Assembly (NCBI GenBank): GCA_963838375.1
Contig: CAWIQY010000019.1
Coordinates: 496,001-560,000, forward strand
From: DVED01 sp963838375
GTDB taxonomy: Bacteria > Cyanobacteriota > Cyanobacteriia > Cyanobacteriales > Geitlerinemataceae
Reading direction: 5' to 3'
Length of the DNA: 64,000 nucleotides
This document shows positions 8,874 to 19,172 of this stretch, one piece after another. Numbering within the stretch: the first letter of the stretch is position 1; each line of letters begins with the position of its first letter. The notes beneath the pieces were generated by a model. The model was not told the DNA's origin. It ran no database searches and was given only the letters and a program-made list of their open reading frames with translations. The position numbers and the translations under genes were made by a program.

Positions 8874-9476
8874 CTACCATTTTGAAGGATTATTTGGATG
8901 TAATTGGTCTTGATGCCAGATGTAGGGATTGGCGACAATGTAATCCCGTAGACGCTCTAAATCGCGATCGTTGCGGACGATATGTTCGTAATAATTTCGT
9001 TGCCAAACTGGGAATTTAGGGCTTTGACGCAAGGTGTTAATACGACAGGTAACGGCAGATTTGAAGCCGGAAACAAAAGAAGAGATCGATCGGGGTTTCA
9101 TGCGAAATCGATCTCGTAGGGGCGAACGGTGTGGTAGTAGTAGTAGGGGCGAACGGCCGTTCGCCCCTACAGGATGGTCATTTATCCCGGCATTATTGGG
9201 TTCAACCTCTATAATCTCCACCAATCCATGAAAATGGTTGGGCATCACCACCCAAGCATCAAGAGCAATTTCTTGACGAATTTCGGGCGATCGCATCCAT
9301 TCTTCTGCCACAATTTCACCATAGATATTGAGCTTCATTTGACCGTCAATAATTTCACCAAACAAACACTGTCGTTGATGAGTGCAAAGGGTCAGAAAAT
9401 ACCATCCTGGTCGATCGTAATTGTAATGGGGAAGGCGGATAGAACGACGATTATGGATGCGGGGATCGTATTTCAT
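8874..9476 (-). CDS. rayT: REP-associated tyrosine transposase (RAYT, IS200-like TnpA)
   Basis: This is a Y1 transposase of the single-strand, HUH type. The start chosen is ATG at 9476 (MKYDPRIHNRRSIRLP), the usual N-terminus of the family; an upstream ATG at 9518 is also open. Numbered from that upstream start, the HUH motif is MPNHFHGL with His95 and His97, and the active tyrosine is in RNYYEHIVRN (Tyr176 or 177). RAYTs cut and move REP palindromes rather than forming classical IS elements. REP copies lie 38 bases beyond its stop and 75 bases before its start, and one and a half copies sit inside the gene, in frame, encoding VGANGRSPLLLLPHRSPL. That insertion falls between the HUH and Tyr motifs, so the enzyme may remain active. 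Confidence 0.9.
   Translation of the reverse strand: MKYDPRIHNRRSIRLPHYNYDRPGWYFLTLCTHQRQCLFGEIIDGQMKLNIYGEIVAEEWMRSPEIRQEIALDAWVVMPNHFHGLVEIIEVEPNNAGINDHPVGANGRSPLLLLPHRSPLRDRFRMKPRSISSFVSGFKSAVTCRINTLRQSPKFPVWQRNYYEHIVRNDRDLERLRDYIVANPYIWHQDQLHPNNPSKW
9116..9170. repeat. REP half-copy and full REP inside the RAYT coding sequence
   Basis: Bases 9143-9170 are a perfect 28-bp palindrome (arm GTAGGGGCGAACGG). A half-copy of the same arm lies at 9116-9130. The arm differs from the neighbouring REPs by GCGAAC in place of GTCAAC, so two REP subfamilies are present. The insertion keeps the reading frame of the transposase gene. Confidence 0.9.
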
Positions 9477-9551
9477 TGAGGGGTAGAATTGCTTGCTATT
9501 TATCTCGATCGTAACCAATTCGATTGAGCCTCACCAACCCACCACATTACT

Positions 9552-9579
9552 GTAGGGGTCAACGGCCGTTGACCCCTAC
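9552..9579. repeat. REP palindrome (28 bp)
   Basis: A perfect 28-bp palindrome with arm GTAGGGGTCAACGG. It overlaps the last codons and stop of the long minus-strand reading frame at 9559-11700, which therefore ends in REP-encoded residues (VGVNGR). Confidence 0.92.
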
Positions 9580-11700
9580 GATATCCGGCAAAGGGCTACC
9601 ATCCAAAGGGAGACTTAGCTTGATTCCGTCACCCGAGAATGTGTCTTTCACAGTATTGACTGCCTTATTAAAGGTTCCCGTGACAACACGCTTACCTGTA
9701 TTGTAAGCATTAACAACCGTTTTTTTCACAGTTTCATAGACTCGTTTCCCTGTCTCGATAACATTCTTGACAATCTTTTTACCTGTCTCCACAACATTGC
9801 TGACAAACTGTTTGGCTCCATTGATTACATTACTAACGGCTCGAACGGCTTTGTGAGCGTAGCTAGCGACGTGGCGAACCACTTTAGGAGCTGCTTGAGC
9901 TACCCTTTGAGCCACCTGTTGAGCAATCCTTTGAGCTTCTTCTTTGATGCGCTGCTGAGACTGCTGAACGATCTGAGTTGTCTTTTTCTGAACCTCTTGT
10001 TTAAAAGTTTGATAGGCTGCTTGGGCTTGCTGTACGGTGGCTTTGGCTGTCTGATAGGCTGCTTTGGCTTTTTCTGCCGCAGCTTGAGCTTTTTCTTTGG
10101 CTGCTTGTGCTGCTTGCTTGGCGGCTTCTACTGCACTATTTGTGAAAGATGAGACGGCATTGAAGCTATTACCGATATAGCTGTCAACCTCATCTCCAAA
10201 GCCCAGTAGATCGGCACCAAGATAGATACTATCGATAGCTGTACCTGTTATTGTTGCGGCTCCTACTGCCACAGGTAATGCTCCGGCACCAAAACCAAAG
10301 ACTCCTCCAGCTACTGCCCCAATACCACCAGCTAGAAGCATTGCACCCGCTTTGAGTTGTGCTCTACGCCTTTGTTCTTCTGTTTGAGAGAGTGAAGCAT
10401 CTCCAAGGGTCAACAGAATATCTATTGCTGGTGCTCGCTTGATTACAGATTTGCCACCAAGTTTAATTAGATCGTCGTCCAAATAACTAGCTACAGGTTT
10501 TAGGGAGTCCGTGGCTTGTAATATAAACTTTCCTTTACCATTAACAAAAAACTCTCGACTATTTTGAGAAATATCTAGAACTAATTCTGGAGGGAGGTGT
10601 TTCAAGACTGGGTAGCTTTGATCTAGAGTTTTGAAGAAGCCTTTTGGATCTACAATTTTTTGATTGATGAAATTACCTGCTTTATAGACAGTCCCTAGCT
10701 GTTTTATTTTTTTTATTTTTTGTTTTTCTGCTTCATATAATTCGGTTCCTTTTTGATAGAAGCTATGACTCCCATCAGCTTGAATCAATAACTGACCTGT
10801 AGCAAACTGATAAACCCGAACACCATTACTTACATAGCTTCCTAATGGTTCGCCCAAGTCGCCAAATTTTTGAGCAACTTGACTCATGGCAGCCTGAAGT
10901 TGCTCCTGTTGCCGACGCTGCTCTTCTAAAATGCGTCGTAACTCCTCTTCAATTCGCCGACGGGCTTCTTCCTCGGCTTGCCGACGAGCCTCTTCTTCAA
11001 TGCGACGCAATTCTTCTTCGGCACGGCGGGCTTCTTCTTCGGCACGGCGAACTTCTTCTTCAGCACGACGAGCTTCTTCTTCCGCCCGTCGAATCGCGTC
11101 CTGTCGTTGGCGTTCTTGTGCAGCACGCTCTGGCGTATTGTCGATATAGAGCGCGGACATCCAGTGGTTTGTTCCGGCAATCTTGTACCAATGACGACTA
11201 CCACCTTCTGGCATATGTGGATCGGGAACCCAACGACCGTTGTTCTCGTAAGCATCGAAGGTAATTTCTTCGCCAGGACGCTTACGACCCACTTCAGCAT
11301 AGTTCGTACCGGGGCCCGAACGTATCCTTAAAGATCCCACTACGTTGACATATCCAGCGTTCATTATCCGAGCTTGGAAAGCTGGAACCGAAACACTCAC
11401 TGCACGTTCCCCTGGAACCACCAGATCTTCTCCACTCCAGATCGAAGGAGATTGGATGGGGTCGGGCTGATATTCTTGGGGTGGGGTTCGTTTTGCCAGT
11501 TCCACGGCGGCGGCAATGTCCACCAATCCCGAACCTGTTTCCACATCCCAACCCGATTGACCGAGATCGACTGCCGTTTGCTTGAGGATTTCTTTGACTT
11601 GGGGATAGCTCAAACCTGGGTTAGCTGCCCAAACCTGGGACACTGCCCCCGTAACCTTAGCGGCAGCAACGGATGTTCCTGCCATTTCACCAACTCCCAC
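9559..11700 (-). pseudogene. Subtilase C-terminal fragment fused to SH3, coiled-coil and glycine-zipper regions
   Basis: The 713-codon frame begins inside a subtilisin-like domain: GEMAGTSVAAAKVTG carries the catalytic Ser, and GSGLVDIAAAVELAK closes the domain. A bacterial SH3 domain follows (about residues 112-185, SLRIRSGPGTNYAEVG... HWMSALYIDN). Next come an E/R/A coiled coil of RRAEEEA repeats (190-270), a globular part, a glycine-rich hydrophobic stretch (about 453-495, AGGIGAVAGGVFGFGAG) and a long Ala/Lys/Gln amphipathic region (about 500-690). The Asp and His parts of the peptidase are not in this frame. Sense upstream (SDTPTDTNLDFSLPS) is in another frame, so the GTG at 11700 is not the natural start. 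The C-terminal residues come from a REP. The tail region resembles no family I can name. Confidence 0.7.
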
Positions 11701-11870
11701 ATCGAGGGGAAGAGAAAAATCCAGGTTGGTATCAGTGGGTGTATCGCTGGAGAAGCCTGATTCTTTTAGGAGATCTCTGCTTTAATGAGGATATCGACGA
11801 TAGCATCAAAAAAAGCTTCAAATGGGTTCGATGTTTCTTTCTCCACTACGAGGCAAACTCCGATTGTAAG

Positions 11871-12004
11871 CATTCAGGCGTCAGAGTTTATCGGGGGATC
11901 GTAGGGGTCAACGGCCGTAGCCCCCTACCAAGAGTATTTGTACGCATTCAGGCGTCAGGGTGTTATCGGGGGATTGGTAGGGGTCAACGGCCGTTGACCC
12001 CTAC
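11871..12004. repeat. Tandem duplication of about 75 bp carrying two REP palindromes
   Basis: The segment around CATTCAGGCGTCAG...TATCGGGGGAT...REP occurs twice with a period of about 75 bases. The first REP (11901-11928) is degenerate in its right arm. The second (11977-12004) is a perfect 28-bp palindrome. The duplication separates the C-terminal subtilase fragment from the middle fragment and has no coding sense. Confidence 0.85.
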
Positions 12005-12013
12005 CAGATTTTC

Positions 12014-12030
12014 CTGAATCCCTACTCATC
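12014..12030. repeat. 17-bp direct repeat, copy 1
   Basis: CTGAATCCCTACTCATC occurs here and again at 12597-12613. The two copies bracket the middle subtilase fragment exactly at its breaks, as would be expected of an insertion, deletion or recombination footprint. Confidence 0.85.
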
Positions 12031-12604
12031 ATCCGGCTACCTTCGTGGAGCAACAGGCGAACGTTTCTCCTTGGCGACCTCTGCGAGAAGATCGAGGGTA
12101 AAACCGTTACCCGAATCTTCCGCGATCGTAAGCTTTCCATACCGAAACAGAATCGTTAACTCGATCGGCAGCACCTACGGTAATGATATTGTCAAAATAC
12201 TGGGATGTTTGACCCAGAGCCGACATCGCTTCACCATCATCTCCGGCAGGAACGACCACTAGAACGTTGTATTTTTGAGCGTAAGTGAGTGCTTCGAGTT
12301 CAGCGTCTGTTAGTTCGTAACGCGGCGTAATGCTGCCATCTTCACTGACCTCCGTTAAATTCAAATTCAGCGCCACAATCCCATTGGTTTGCCGGGATTC
12401 CTTGACAGCATCGACCGATTGAATCAAAGTTTCAGTCCAGTGTTCAGCCGCAGTCTTAACCTGAATCTTTGCCACCGGATTAACTTCAGCCACAATTTCT
12501 GAAGTCATCAGTTCTGTTTCCTGGGTTTCAGGATCGATCTCAGAGTCAGTATTCGGAGTTTCCGCACCAGTACTAGCTGGGTTGATGACTATTTCACTGA
12601 ATCC
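12031..12604 (-). pseudogene. Subtilase middle fragment (between His and Ser regions)
   Basis: From the codon after the TAG at 12605-12607 the frame reads GFSEIVINPAST... and then a clear subtilase core: ESRQTNGIVALNLNLTEV, ALTYAQKYNVLVVVPAGDDG, FDNIITVGAADRVNDSV. The usual oxyanion-hole Asn in AGND/AGNDG is Asp here. A frame change near 12110 shifts the sense to SGNGFTLDLLAEVAKEK, which then runs into repeat DNA. The segment with catalytic Asp and His is missing altogether, so the peptidase cannot be active even if all frame breaks were sequencing errors. Confidence 0.75.
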
Positions 12605-12613
12605 CTACTCATC
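12597..12613. repeat. 17-bp direct repeat, copy 2
   Basis: This is the second copy of CTGAATCCCTACTCATC. It overlaps the TAG that ends the acidic fragment. Confidence 0.85.
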
Positions 12614-13672
12614 GCCGTTACGGTTGAATTCAGCGATCGAAAACAGAGGACGCGGCAACTGACCCATTTCTATCTTATCCAGGAGATTTCGTACCGTACC
12701 GTTGGGAACCACCATCACCGCAAATCGATCGCCGGGACGCATCTGCAAGGTTTTCACCCCCGTATACTCGCCGGAATTGAAGCGGTTCTTAGCATCGCTA
12801 AATCGTGCGCCTTGGGTAGCGTCATTAATGGCAATGCCGCCTAATTCGGAGTTCGAGATCGATCGACGTGAGGCTTCGGCGATGAACTGCTTTGGATCGT
12901 CTGCCGACCACAATTCATCCATCCCTTCCAAGCTGAAAATCGCCACTTCGGACTCAAATTTACCATCATCGAAGAGGTAGTCGATTTGGACGAGACCATC
13001 GCTGTTAGCGGTGAAGATGCCGGATTTGACTTGAGTGAAGTCAAAATCTTCGATCGTCGGGGTTTCTGTCGTGTCCGGTTCGACGGCAACTTCTGCATCC
13101 TCGGCGAGACTCTCCTCTTCGGTATTGTCGTCGTCTTCCGCTTCCGGTTGAGTTTCTTCTGCTGTCGATTCCGTTACTGCTTCTGCATCATCGCTGTTGT
13201 CATCCGATTCCACTTCGGCATTTTCAGCAGTTGTCTCTGGATCGTCGCTATTCTCCTCTGGGGTAGAATCAGTTTCTTCTGCCGTTGCTTCCGACAAATC
13301 TTCGGTTTCAGTAACACTCGTATCGTCGATCTCATCGCCTGATAAGGATTTGGCATCTTCGATCGCCTCATTCCCTGGATTAATCAACGGATCGGGATTT
13401 TCGGTTTCCAGACTCTCGGATGAAGGTGTCCCGCCGATCGGATCTGATAGCGTTGAATCAATTTTTGTCTCACTAGAATCTCCCAAAATCGGGTCATCTG
13501 TCTCGGTTGACCAATCGGATTCTGGGATAACGACGGAATCGTCAATGACGACAAAAGTGGCTCCAGCAACCGGATCGATCGATCCCGATTGTGGGAGTCG
13601 ATCGTTGGCAATCCCATCGTCGTAACAACGGCGGTCGACCCCTACCAGAGTTTCCTGTTCACCAATCCACAA
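12605..13672 (-). pseudogene. Acidic N-terminal fragment of the broken subtilase
   Basis: The 355-codon frame starts in a degenerate REP (residues TLVGVDRR). It is followed by a very acidic, Ser/Thr/Glu-rich region of about 160 residues, then a conserved stretch (SGIFTANSDGLVQIDYLFDD, AIFSLEGMDELW, VVPNGTVRNLL). From memory, this stretch precedes the peptidase domain in cyanobacterial S8 proteins. The frame ends in TAG at 12605, yet the middle fragment continues in the same frame right after it. A 17-base repeat overlaps this stop. The native start has probably been lost, and the frame overlaps the tpsA stop by 31 bases. Confidence 0.65.
13626..13646. repeat. Degenerate REP remnant at the tpsA 3' end
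   Basis: The right half of a REP (AACGGCGGTCGACCCCTACC) is followed by CAGAGTTTCCTG. The same context, CTACCAGATTTTCCTG, follows the REP at 11977-12004. It marks the boundary between the broken subtilase and tpsA. Confidence 0.7.
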
Positions 13673-16600
13673 CTCGGTAAACCAAACGGAAAACGATCGA
13701 TCGCTACATTCGACCGTCCATTCGGCATCACCGCCACCAATTCAACTTGACCCCTTTCGTTAATAATCCAACCTTGCGCTTCTACCAGGGGTTGAGGAGG
13801 AGAATTTTGTGGTTCTTTTGCTGGGTTAGAGTCGATCGATCCAACACCCAAATTGAGAAATTCTCGGGGGTTGGGGGGTAAACCTCCCCGTCCGGTGATG
13901 ACAAACCGACTGCGTTGCAAGTTCTCAGACGTACAACTCGTATCCCTCAAACTGTCGGGATCGACCACATCCTCCGGTAATTCCACCAAACCCGAAGTCG
14001 GATCGAGATCCGGGGTGTTGAGGGTGACTTCGCCATCGGTTCCTAGTTGAGAACTGGCGGTGATATCGCTGAATCGCGTTTCCACATCCCGAGGGTCGAT
14101 GCCGAAAATGCCTTGGGTGGTGATTTCCACGTTGCCGCCGTTTCCGGCAAAGGCATTCGCCGTGATATCGCTGTTTTCTTGGGGAATGGCAACCACCAGA
14201 GGGGTGTCGATGTTGATGTTGCCGCCGTCACCGCCTGCTTGTTGGGTTCCGGCGGTGGTGGAAATGCGACTGCCACGACGCAAGATGAGAGAGTCTCCGA
14301 TGTTGAGTGTAATATTGCCTCCGGTACTGGAGTTGGTAACGCCAATGATGCCGCCACGAGCGTTGGGAAAACTGTTACGATCGTCGATTAAGATAGTATC
14401 TGCGGTAATGTCGATATTTCCAGCATTTCCGGTCGCTTCTGTACTAACGATCTGCTGAATCATATAGTCTAAAGTGTCAACGCCTTCAGGAATACTTAAA
14501 GTAGTCCGAATATCATTGTCCGGTATCGTTCCAAAAAAACCAGTCAATCCAGGGATGAACAATCTGCTTTGTGGGACAGTTCTGGCTGACACAGTAGTTC
14601 GTCCTCCATCTCGGAGTATCAAATTTCCAGTTTCGATCGTAATATCTCCAGCATTTCCCGGTCCAAAGGCTTGATTGTAAAACCCACTGCCAAATCCTTC
14701 GGGAGAAGATCCGCTAATTTCGATCGACTCCGCAGCATTAATAATTAAATTGCCTCCATTACTAATGGGTCGATCGTTATTATTTGCAGAAAAGTTGGTT
14801 GAAAAAGCAGAGGCGGATATAAATGCGCCATCTCGGAGAATCAGCCTTCTCGTATTAATCGTTAAATCTCCCGATTGACCGTCTCCAAACATATCTGTTG
14901 CGATCGTTGTAGGGAAGATAGAATCTCGATCGGAACCCACGAGTTCGACGGATTCAGATGCATTCACAGTGATGTTTCCTCCATCTCCTTCCAGTCCAGT
15001 GGTTGTGGTAATCACTGCACCATCTCTCAATATCAATCGTCCGGTATTAATTGTAATATTTCCAGAATTTTTACTACTCGCCGTCGAGATCGCACTCGAA
15101 ATATCTGCTGTCTCTTCTCTAGGAGAAAATCCACTCAAGCTAATCGATTCTTCGGCATCGACGGAGATATTTCCTGCTGATATCGAAGGAATAATACTAC
15201 CCGTAAGAATTCTAGACCTTTCAAAATTAACGTTTCTAGCATGGATATCCACGTCTCCACCCGTTCCGAATTTAAAGGCACTGGTGAGTAAGGAACTATT
15301 TTTTATCGATAAATCTCCCAATGTGAAGATTTCAACATTTCCTCCACCCAAATCTCCGGACGATCGTACATTCGCTAGTGAAATATTGCCATTCGATCGG
15401 ATATTAATATTTCCCCCAACGCTAAAATGAAAGGAGTCAATTTCTCCCTGAGTTGTATCGATCGTTTCTCCTGCAATTAGCTCGAGATCTCTTCCTCCAG
15501 ATTGAATTGTTTCCGTGGCAATGTCATGCTCAGCTATTAAAGAAATGACTCCACCTCGATCATCTCCAAATCGAGAGTCTATTCTTCCCAAGCGAGTATC
15601 GATCGTTCCACCACTATCGAAATGAATATCACCCCCACCAGATATAGTTGCACCACCGATAATATCGCCAGTTGCCGTTAATATAACACTGCCACCTTGA
15701 CCGTTTCCCCAAGCAGAATTGAGAACTTCGACTCCTGTATTAATTGTTCCACCACTGGAAAAAGAAACGTTCCCCCCACCGGAAATGATTGGACTTTCTA
15801 AAATATTGCCAGTTGCCGTTAAGGAGACATCTCCACCTCGACCATCTCCCCAAAGGGAATTGATAACTTCTCGTCTCAGATCGATATTTTGTCCACTGAC
15901 GAGAGAAATATCACCTCGCGCGATCGAATTGAACCATTCAACGTGATATCGCCAGTTCCTGATAAAATCACAGCTCCGCCAAACGTAATAATATCTCCTG
16001 TTGTAATGCTTCCATCAGATCGAGTCGGCATAGTGATAAAATCAGAAAATCCTCGATCTACTGGTATTGGGGAAGATGTTTCTTCTACACTCACTGTAAT
16101 ATTATCTAATCCCCAGCTTTCATCCAGAATTCCTTCAGTTAGGGAATCGGCAAAATTGAGATAGAGCGAACGATCGGTATGTCTGACAGACCGATCAATT
16201 CGATAGACACTATCGATAGACCTCTCTCTAAAGGGATAACCCAAATCGACATGACTTCCTCCAGTACCACCGATAAATTGATCGCCAGGAAATTGACCAG
16301 GATAAGCTTGTCCTGGGTTTAAATTAGGATTATCATTTATAAAAGTTGTGAGTAAAATTGGCGGTCTTCCAGTAATATTTAAAGTCCAGAGATCCGGACC
16401 AAAATCGGTTCGATTTCCATCCCACGATCGAATTATAAATAGATCGAAAGCAATAGTTACTTGGTCATGAGGCGGCAAATTATCCAGAGTTAAACTCACC
16501 GTATCGCTATTAAATTCCCCTAAAAACCCCCGATTTCCGATCGGCGTTCGACTCGTTCGCGTATCCGACCATTGTGGCTTTGCGCCGTTTTCAAAATTAT

Positions 16601-18008
16601 CCTCGAATACAACAGTTGAAGACAAAACCACCGGAGGCGGACTCTCCGGCACAGGCGGAATCGGCAGCGTCGGCGGATTTTGTAACTGTTCCACTCCCGC
16701 TCTTAAAATGAGCGACGGACTACTCGTTAAAATCGGAATATCCGGGTCGTAACCCACCAATTGCGTATCCGGACTGGTAATCGTAATATTCCCCGTCGTG
16801 ATGCTTCCCATCGACTCCACTTTCAGCGACGCACCCGCATAATCCCCCAGAATCACATCCCCTTCGGAACTAATAATCGGATCGTACAAACTAACAAAAT
16901 TACCCGGATTTCCCGACAAATTCCACATCGAAAATCGATTCCCGCTGGCAAAATGCGCGTCCCCAGAAATAATCCCATCGCTAACCAGAGTAAGATTTCC
17001 CCCACTTTGAAACGGTGTCTGCGGATGATTCAGCGCCAAAATATCGATACCGCGATTTCCTTGCATCCACAAATTTCCCCCCGCAACCGCCAGAAACGGT
17101 AACGCTACACTATCGCGAACCCACACCGTATCCCGCGCCAATACATTCAAATTTCCCGTGGTTTCCAGTTGACTTTCAATGAGGGTTAAATTCCCAGAAG
17201 CGGCGAGAGTGGCGTCACCCGCCGTTAATTGCCGCACCGCAATATCGCCAGGTTCGATCGATCTTTCCCCCCACTGCATTCCCATTTCTGTCACTGTCAA
17301 CCCCAATGTTTCTGGATTGCCAAAATTACTAAGAAACTGCGTTAAATTCGTGTTAGAAATCGGGGAAGTGGCGATCGAAATTGTCCCCTGTGGCGCGGCA
17401 AGTTCCCCCGTACTCACCACCGTTCCCCCCACCAATGTCAAATCTCGCTGCGTCGCAACGCTGAGATTCCCGGCATTAACAATTGCCTCCGTCCCGTTTC
17501 TACCAAATTGCAACCCGATGGGAACGTTAATTGTCAATAACGGTGGCACGTCGGGATTCGCCGTACTATACAAACTCCCATCAGCAAACACCAAACTTTC
17601 GGCGGTACTGCCAAAAAACGATCCCCCGATATCCAACCGCGCATTCGGTCCGAACACGATACCGTTGGGATTAAGCAGAAACAGGTTCGCCGTACCGTTA
17701 GCGCGAATCAGTCCATCAATATTCGAGGCATTTGTCCCTGTGATGCGCGTCAGGATGTTTTCGACAGTAACGGAATTGTTAAAAAAGGCTTCCCATCCCG
17801 TCGGCAAAGAAAAGTCGGTAAAACTGTGAAACAGATTGCCACCGACTTGGGTTCCCCCTTCGATGACTAAGGTATCGTTAACGGGAGGCAGAACGATCGA
17901 ATTTTGCGGTAGCGTCCCATCCGGCACAATTTGCGCCATCGCCGACGAGATACCGCCAAAACTAGATATAGAAATGGTAGCTGCCAGTACAGATATACCC
18001 AGTTTCAT
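13642..18008 (-). CDS. Filamentous haemagglutinin-like secreted protein (TpsA), frame break near 15,925
   Basis: This is a large beta-helix exoprotein of about 1,450 residues. It has a signal peptide (MKLGISVLAATISISSFGGISSAMA) and then the two-partner-secretion domain with NLFHSFTDFSLPTG, NIDGLIRANG and NPNGIVFG. Long parallel beta-helix repeats follow (GGNITI..., LRDGAxI, GNAGDITI...), and then a tail of about 60 residues with AQGWIINERGQVELVA. The N-terminal frame stops at 15876. The sense continues from about 15,925 in another frame (ARGDISLVSGQNIDL), so one base is gained or lost at an HIP1-like CGATCGCGCGA. TpsA proteins cross the outer membrane through a TpsB partner, not seen in this window. 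The role could be adhesion or surface coating. Confidence 0.85.
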
Positions 18009-18162
18009 CAGTCAGAGCAGATGTGAGACTGGGCGTATTGTACGCTAAACTCTCTTAAAGTTATCTAAACTTTTTCACTTTTTAACTAACTTTTTTCTTC
18101 CGTTTAGTAATAAGTTTCTCGATCTACAAAATTCAACTCCAGGGTACGATCGCTGAAGATCG

Positions 18163-19074
18163 TTACGGTACCCGAATCGTTCTCAAAAGTCGATCGACGA
18201 TCGCTGCTGCTTTGCGTCCCCCAGCGGGAATCATTCGATGACACAGTACCGCTGGAGCCAGAATCTTGATATCATCAGGTAAGACATAATCCCGACCTTC
18301 GAGAAACGCAAACGCCTGAGTCGCTCGTTGCAGCGCCACAGCCCCCCGAGGACTGACCCCCAACGTAATTTCGTCGTCTTCTCGCGTGCTGCGAACTAAG
18401 TTGAGAATATACTGCTGCAACGAAGGTTCCAGCTTAACTTTGGCACACCGCGATCGCAACTCCTGTACCTCTTCCAGGGTGATGCACGGTTCCAACTCCT
18501 CCGGCTTCATCTCGTGCTGATGGCGTTGCAACATCTGCAATTCCTCTGCCTCTGTGGGATATCCCAAGGACAACGCCAGAGTGAAGCGATCCATCTGCGC
18601 TTCCGGCAAGGGGAACGTGCCTTGATACTCGATCGGGTTTTGAGTGGCAATCACAAAAAAAGGGCGCTCCACAAGCCGAGAAACCCCATCTACGGTCACT
18701 TGCTGCTCTTCCATCACTTCCAGCAAAGCCGACTGGGTGCGCGGCGTGGCGCGGTTGATTTCGTCAGCGAGCAGGACGTTGGTAAACACAGGTCCCGGCA
18801 GAAATTCAAATTCTCCCGTGCGAGGATTCCATATGTTGGTTCCGGTAATATCAGTAGGTAGCAAGTCAGGGGTACACTGAATGCGTCCGAACTTCCCCGA
18901 AACCGATCGAGCCAGAGATTTTGCCAACAGCGTTTTCCCCACACCGGGAACGTCTTCGAGCAGCGCATGACCCCCAGACAGCAGCGCCACCAGCACCAAT
19001 CGAATCGCTTCAGCTTTGCCGACAATCGTTTTACCGAGATTCTGGAGCAGTCGATCGATTTGGGGAGAACTCAT
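18163..19074 (-). CDS. moxR: MoxR-family AAA+ ATPase
   Basis: The 303-residue MoxR ATPase has Walker A in LLEDVPGVGKTLLAKSLA (about residue 38-55), Walker B in VLLADEINRATPRTQSALLE and sensor 1 in FVIATQNPIEYQGTFPLPEAQ. MoxR proteins act as chaperone-like ATPases, often beside DUF58 and VWA proteins in metal-cofactor or cell-envelope functions. Those partners are not adjacent here, so the client is unknown. The ATG at 19074 is consistent with family length. Confidence 0.92.
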   Translation of the reverse strand: MSSPQIDRLLQNLGKTIVGKAEAIRLVLVALLSGGHALLEDVPGVGKTLLAKSLARSVSGKFGRIQCTPDLLPTDITGTNIWNPRTGEFEFLPGPVFTNVLLADEINRATPRTQSALLEVMEEQQVTVDGVSRLVERPFFVIATQNPIEYQGTFPLPEAQMDRFTLALSLGYPTEAEELQMLQRHQHEMKPEELEPCITLEEVQELRSRCAKVKLEPSLQQYILNLVRSTREDDEITLGVSPRGAVALQRATQAFAFLEGRDYVLPDDIKILAPAVLCHRMIPAGGRKAAAIVDRLLRTIRVP

Positions 19075-19118
19075 AAATTGGTTAGTAGTTAGTGGTTAGT
19101 TGATACTGAGAAACACTT

Positions 19119-19172
19119 ATTACTTATTACTTATTACTTATTGCTTATTACTTATTACTTATTACTTATTAT
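19119..19172. repeat. Heptanucleotide tandem repeat (TTACTTA), about 7 copies
   Basis: The 7-base unit TTACTTA, with one variant copy (TTGCTTA), fills the gap between moxR and ribF and reaches into the last codons of ribF, whose TAA stop it supplies. It is a third independent STRR with a different unit. Confidence 0.88.

Noticed and set aside
10845..11331. Plus-strand frames rich in Arg/Ser/Ala and Leu opposite the coiled-coil region
   Set aside because: They are the antisense of the RRAEEEA repeat DNA on the minus strand, whose codon use and domains are convincing.
8815..12004. REP palindromes as ordinary transcription terminators
   Set aside because: They have no T run, sit inside a coding sequence once, share a precise sequence and cluster around a RAYT gene, so a mobile REP family explains them better.
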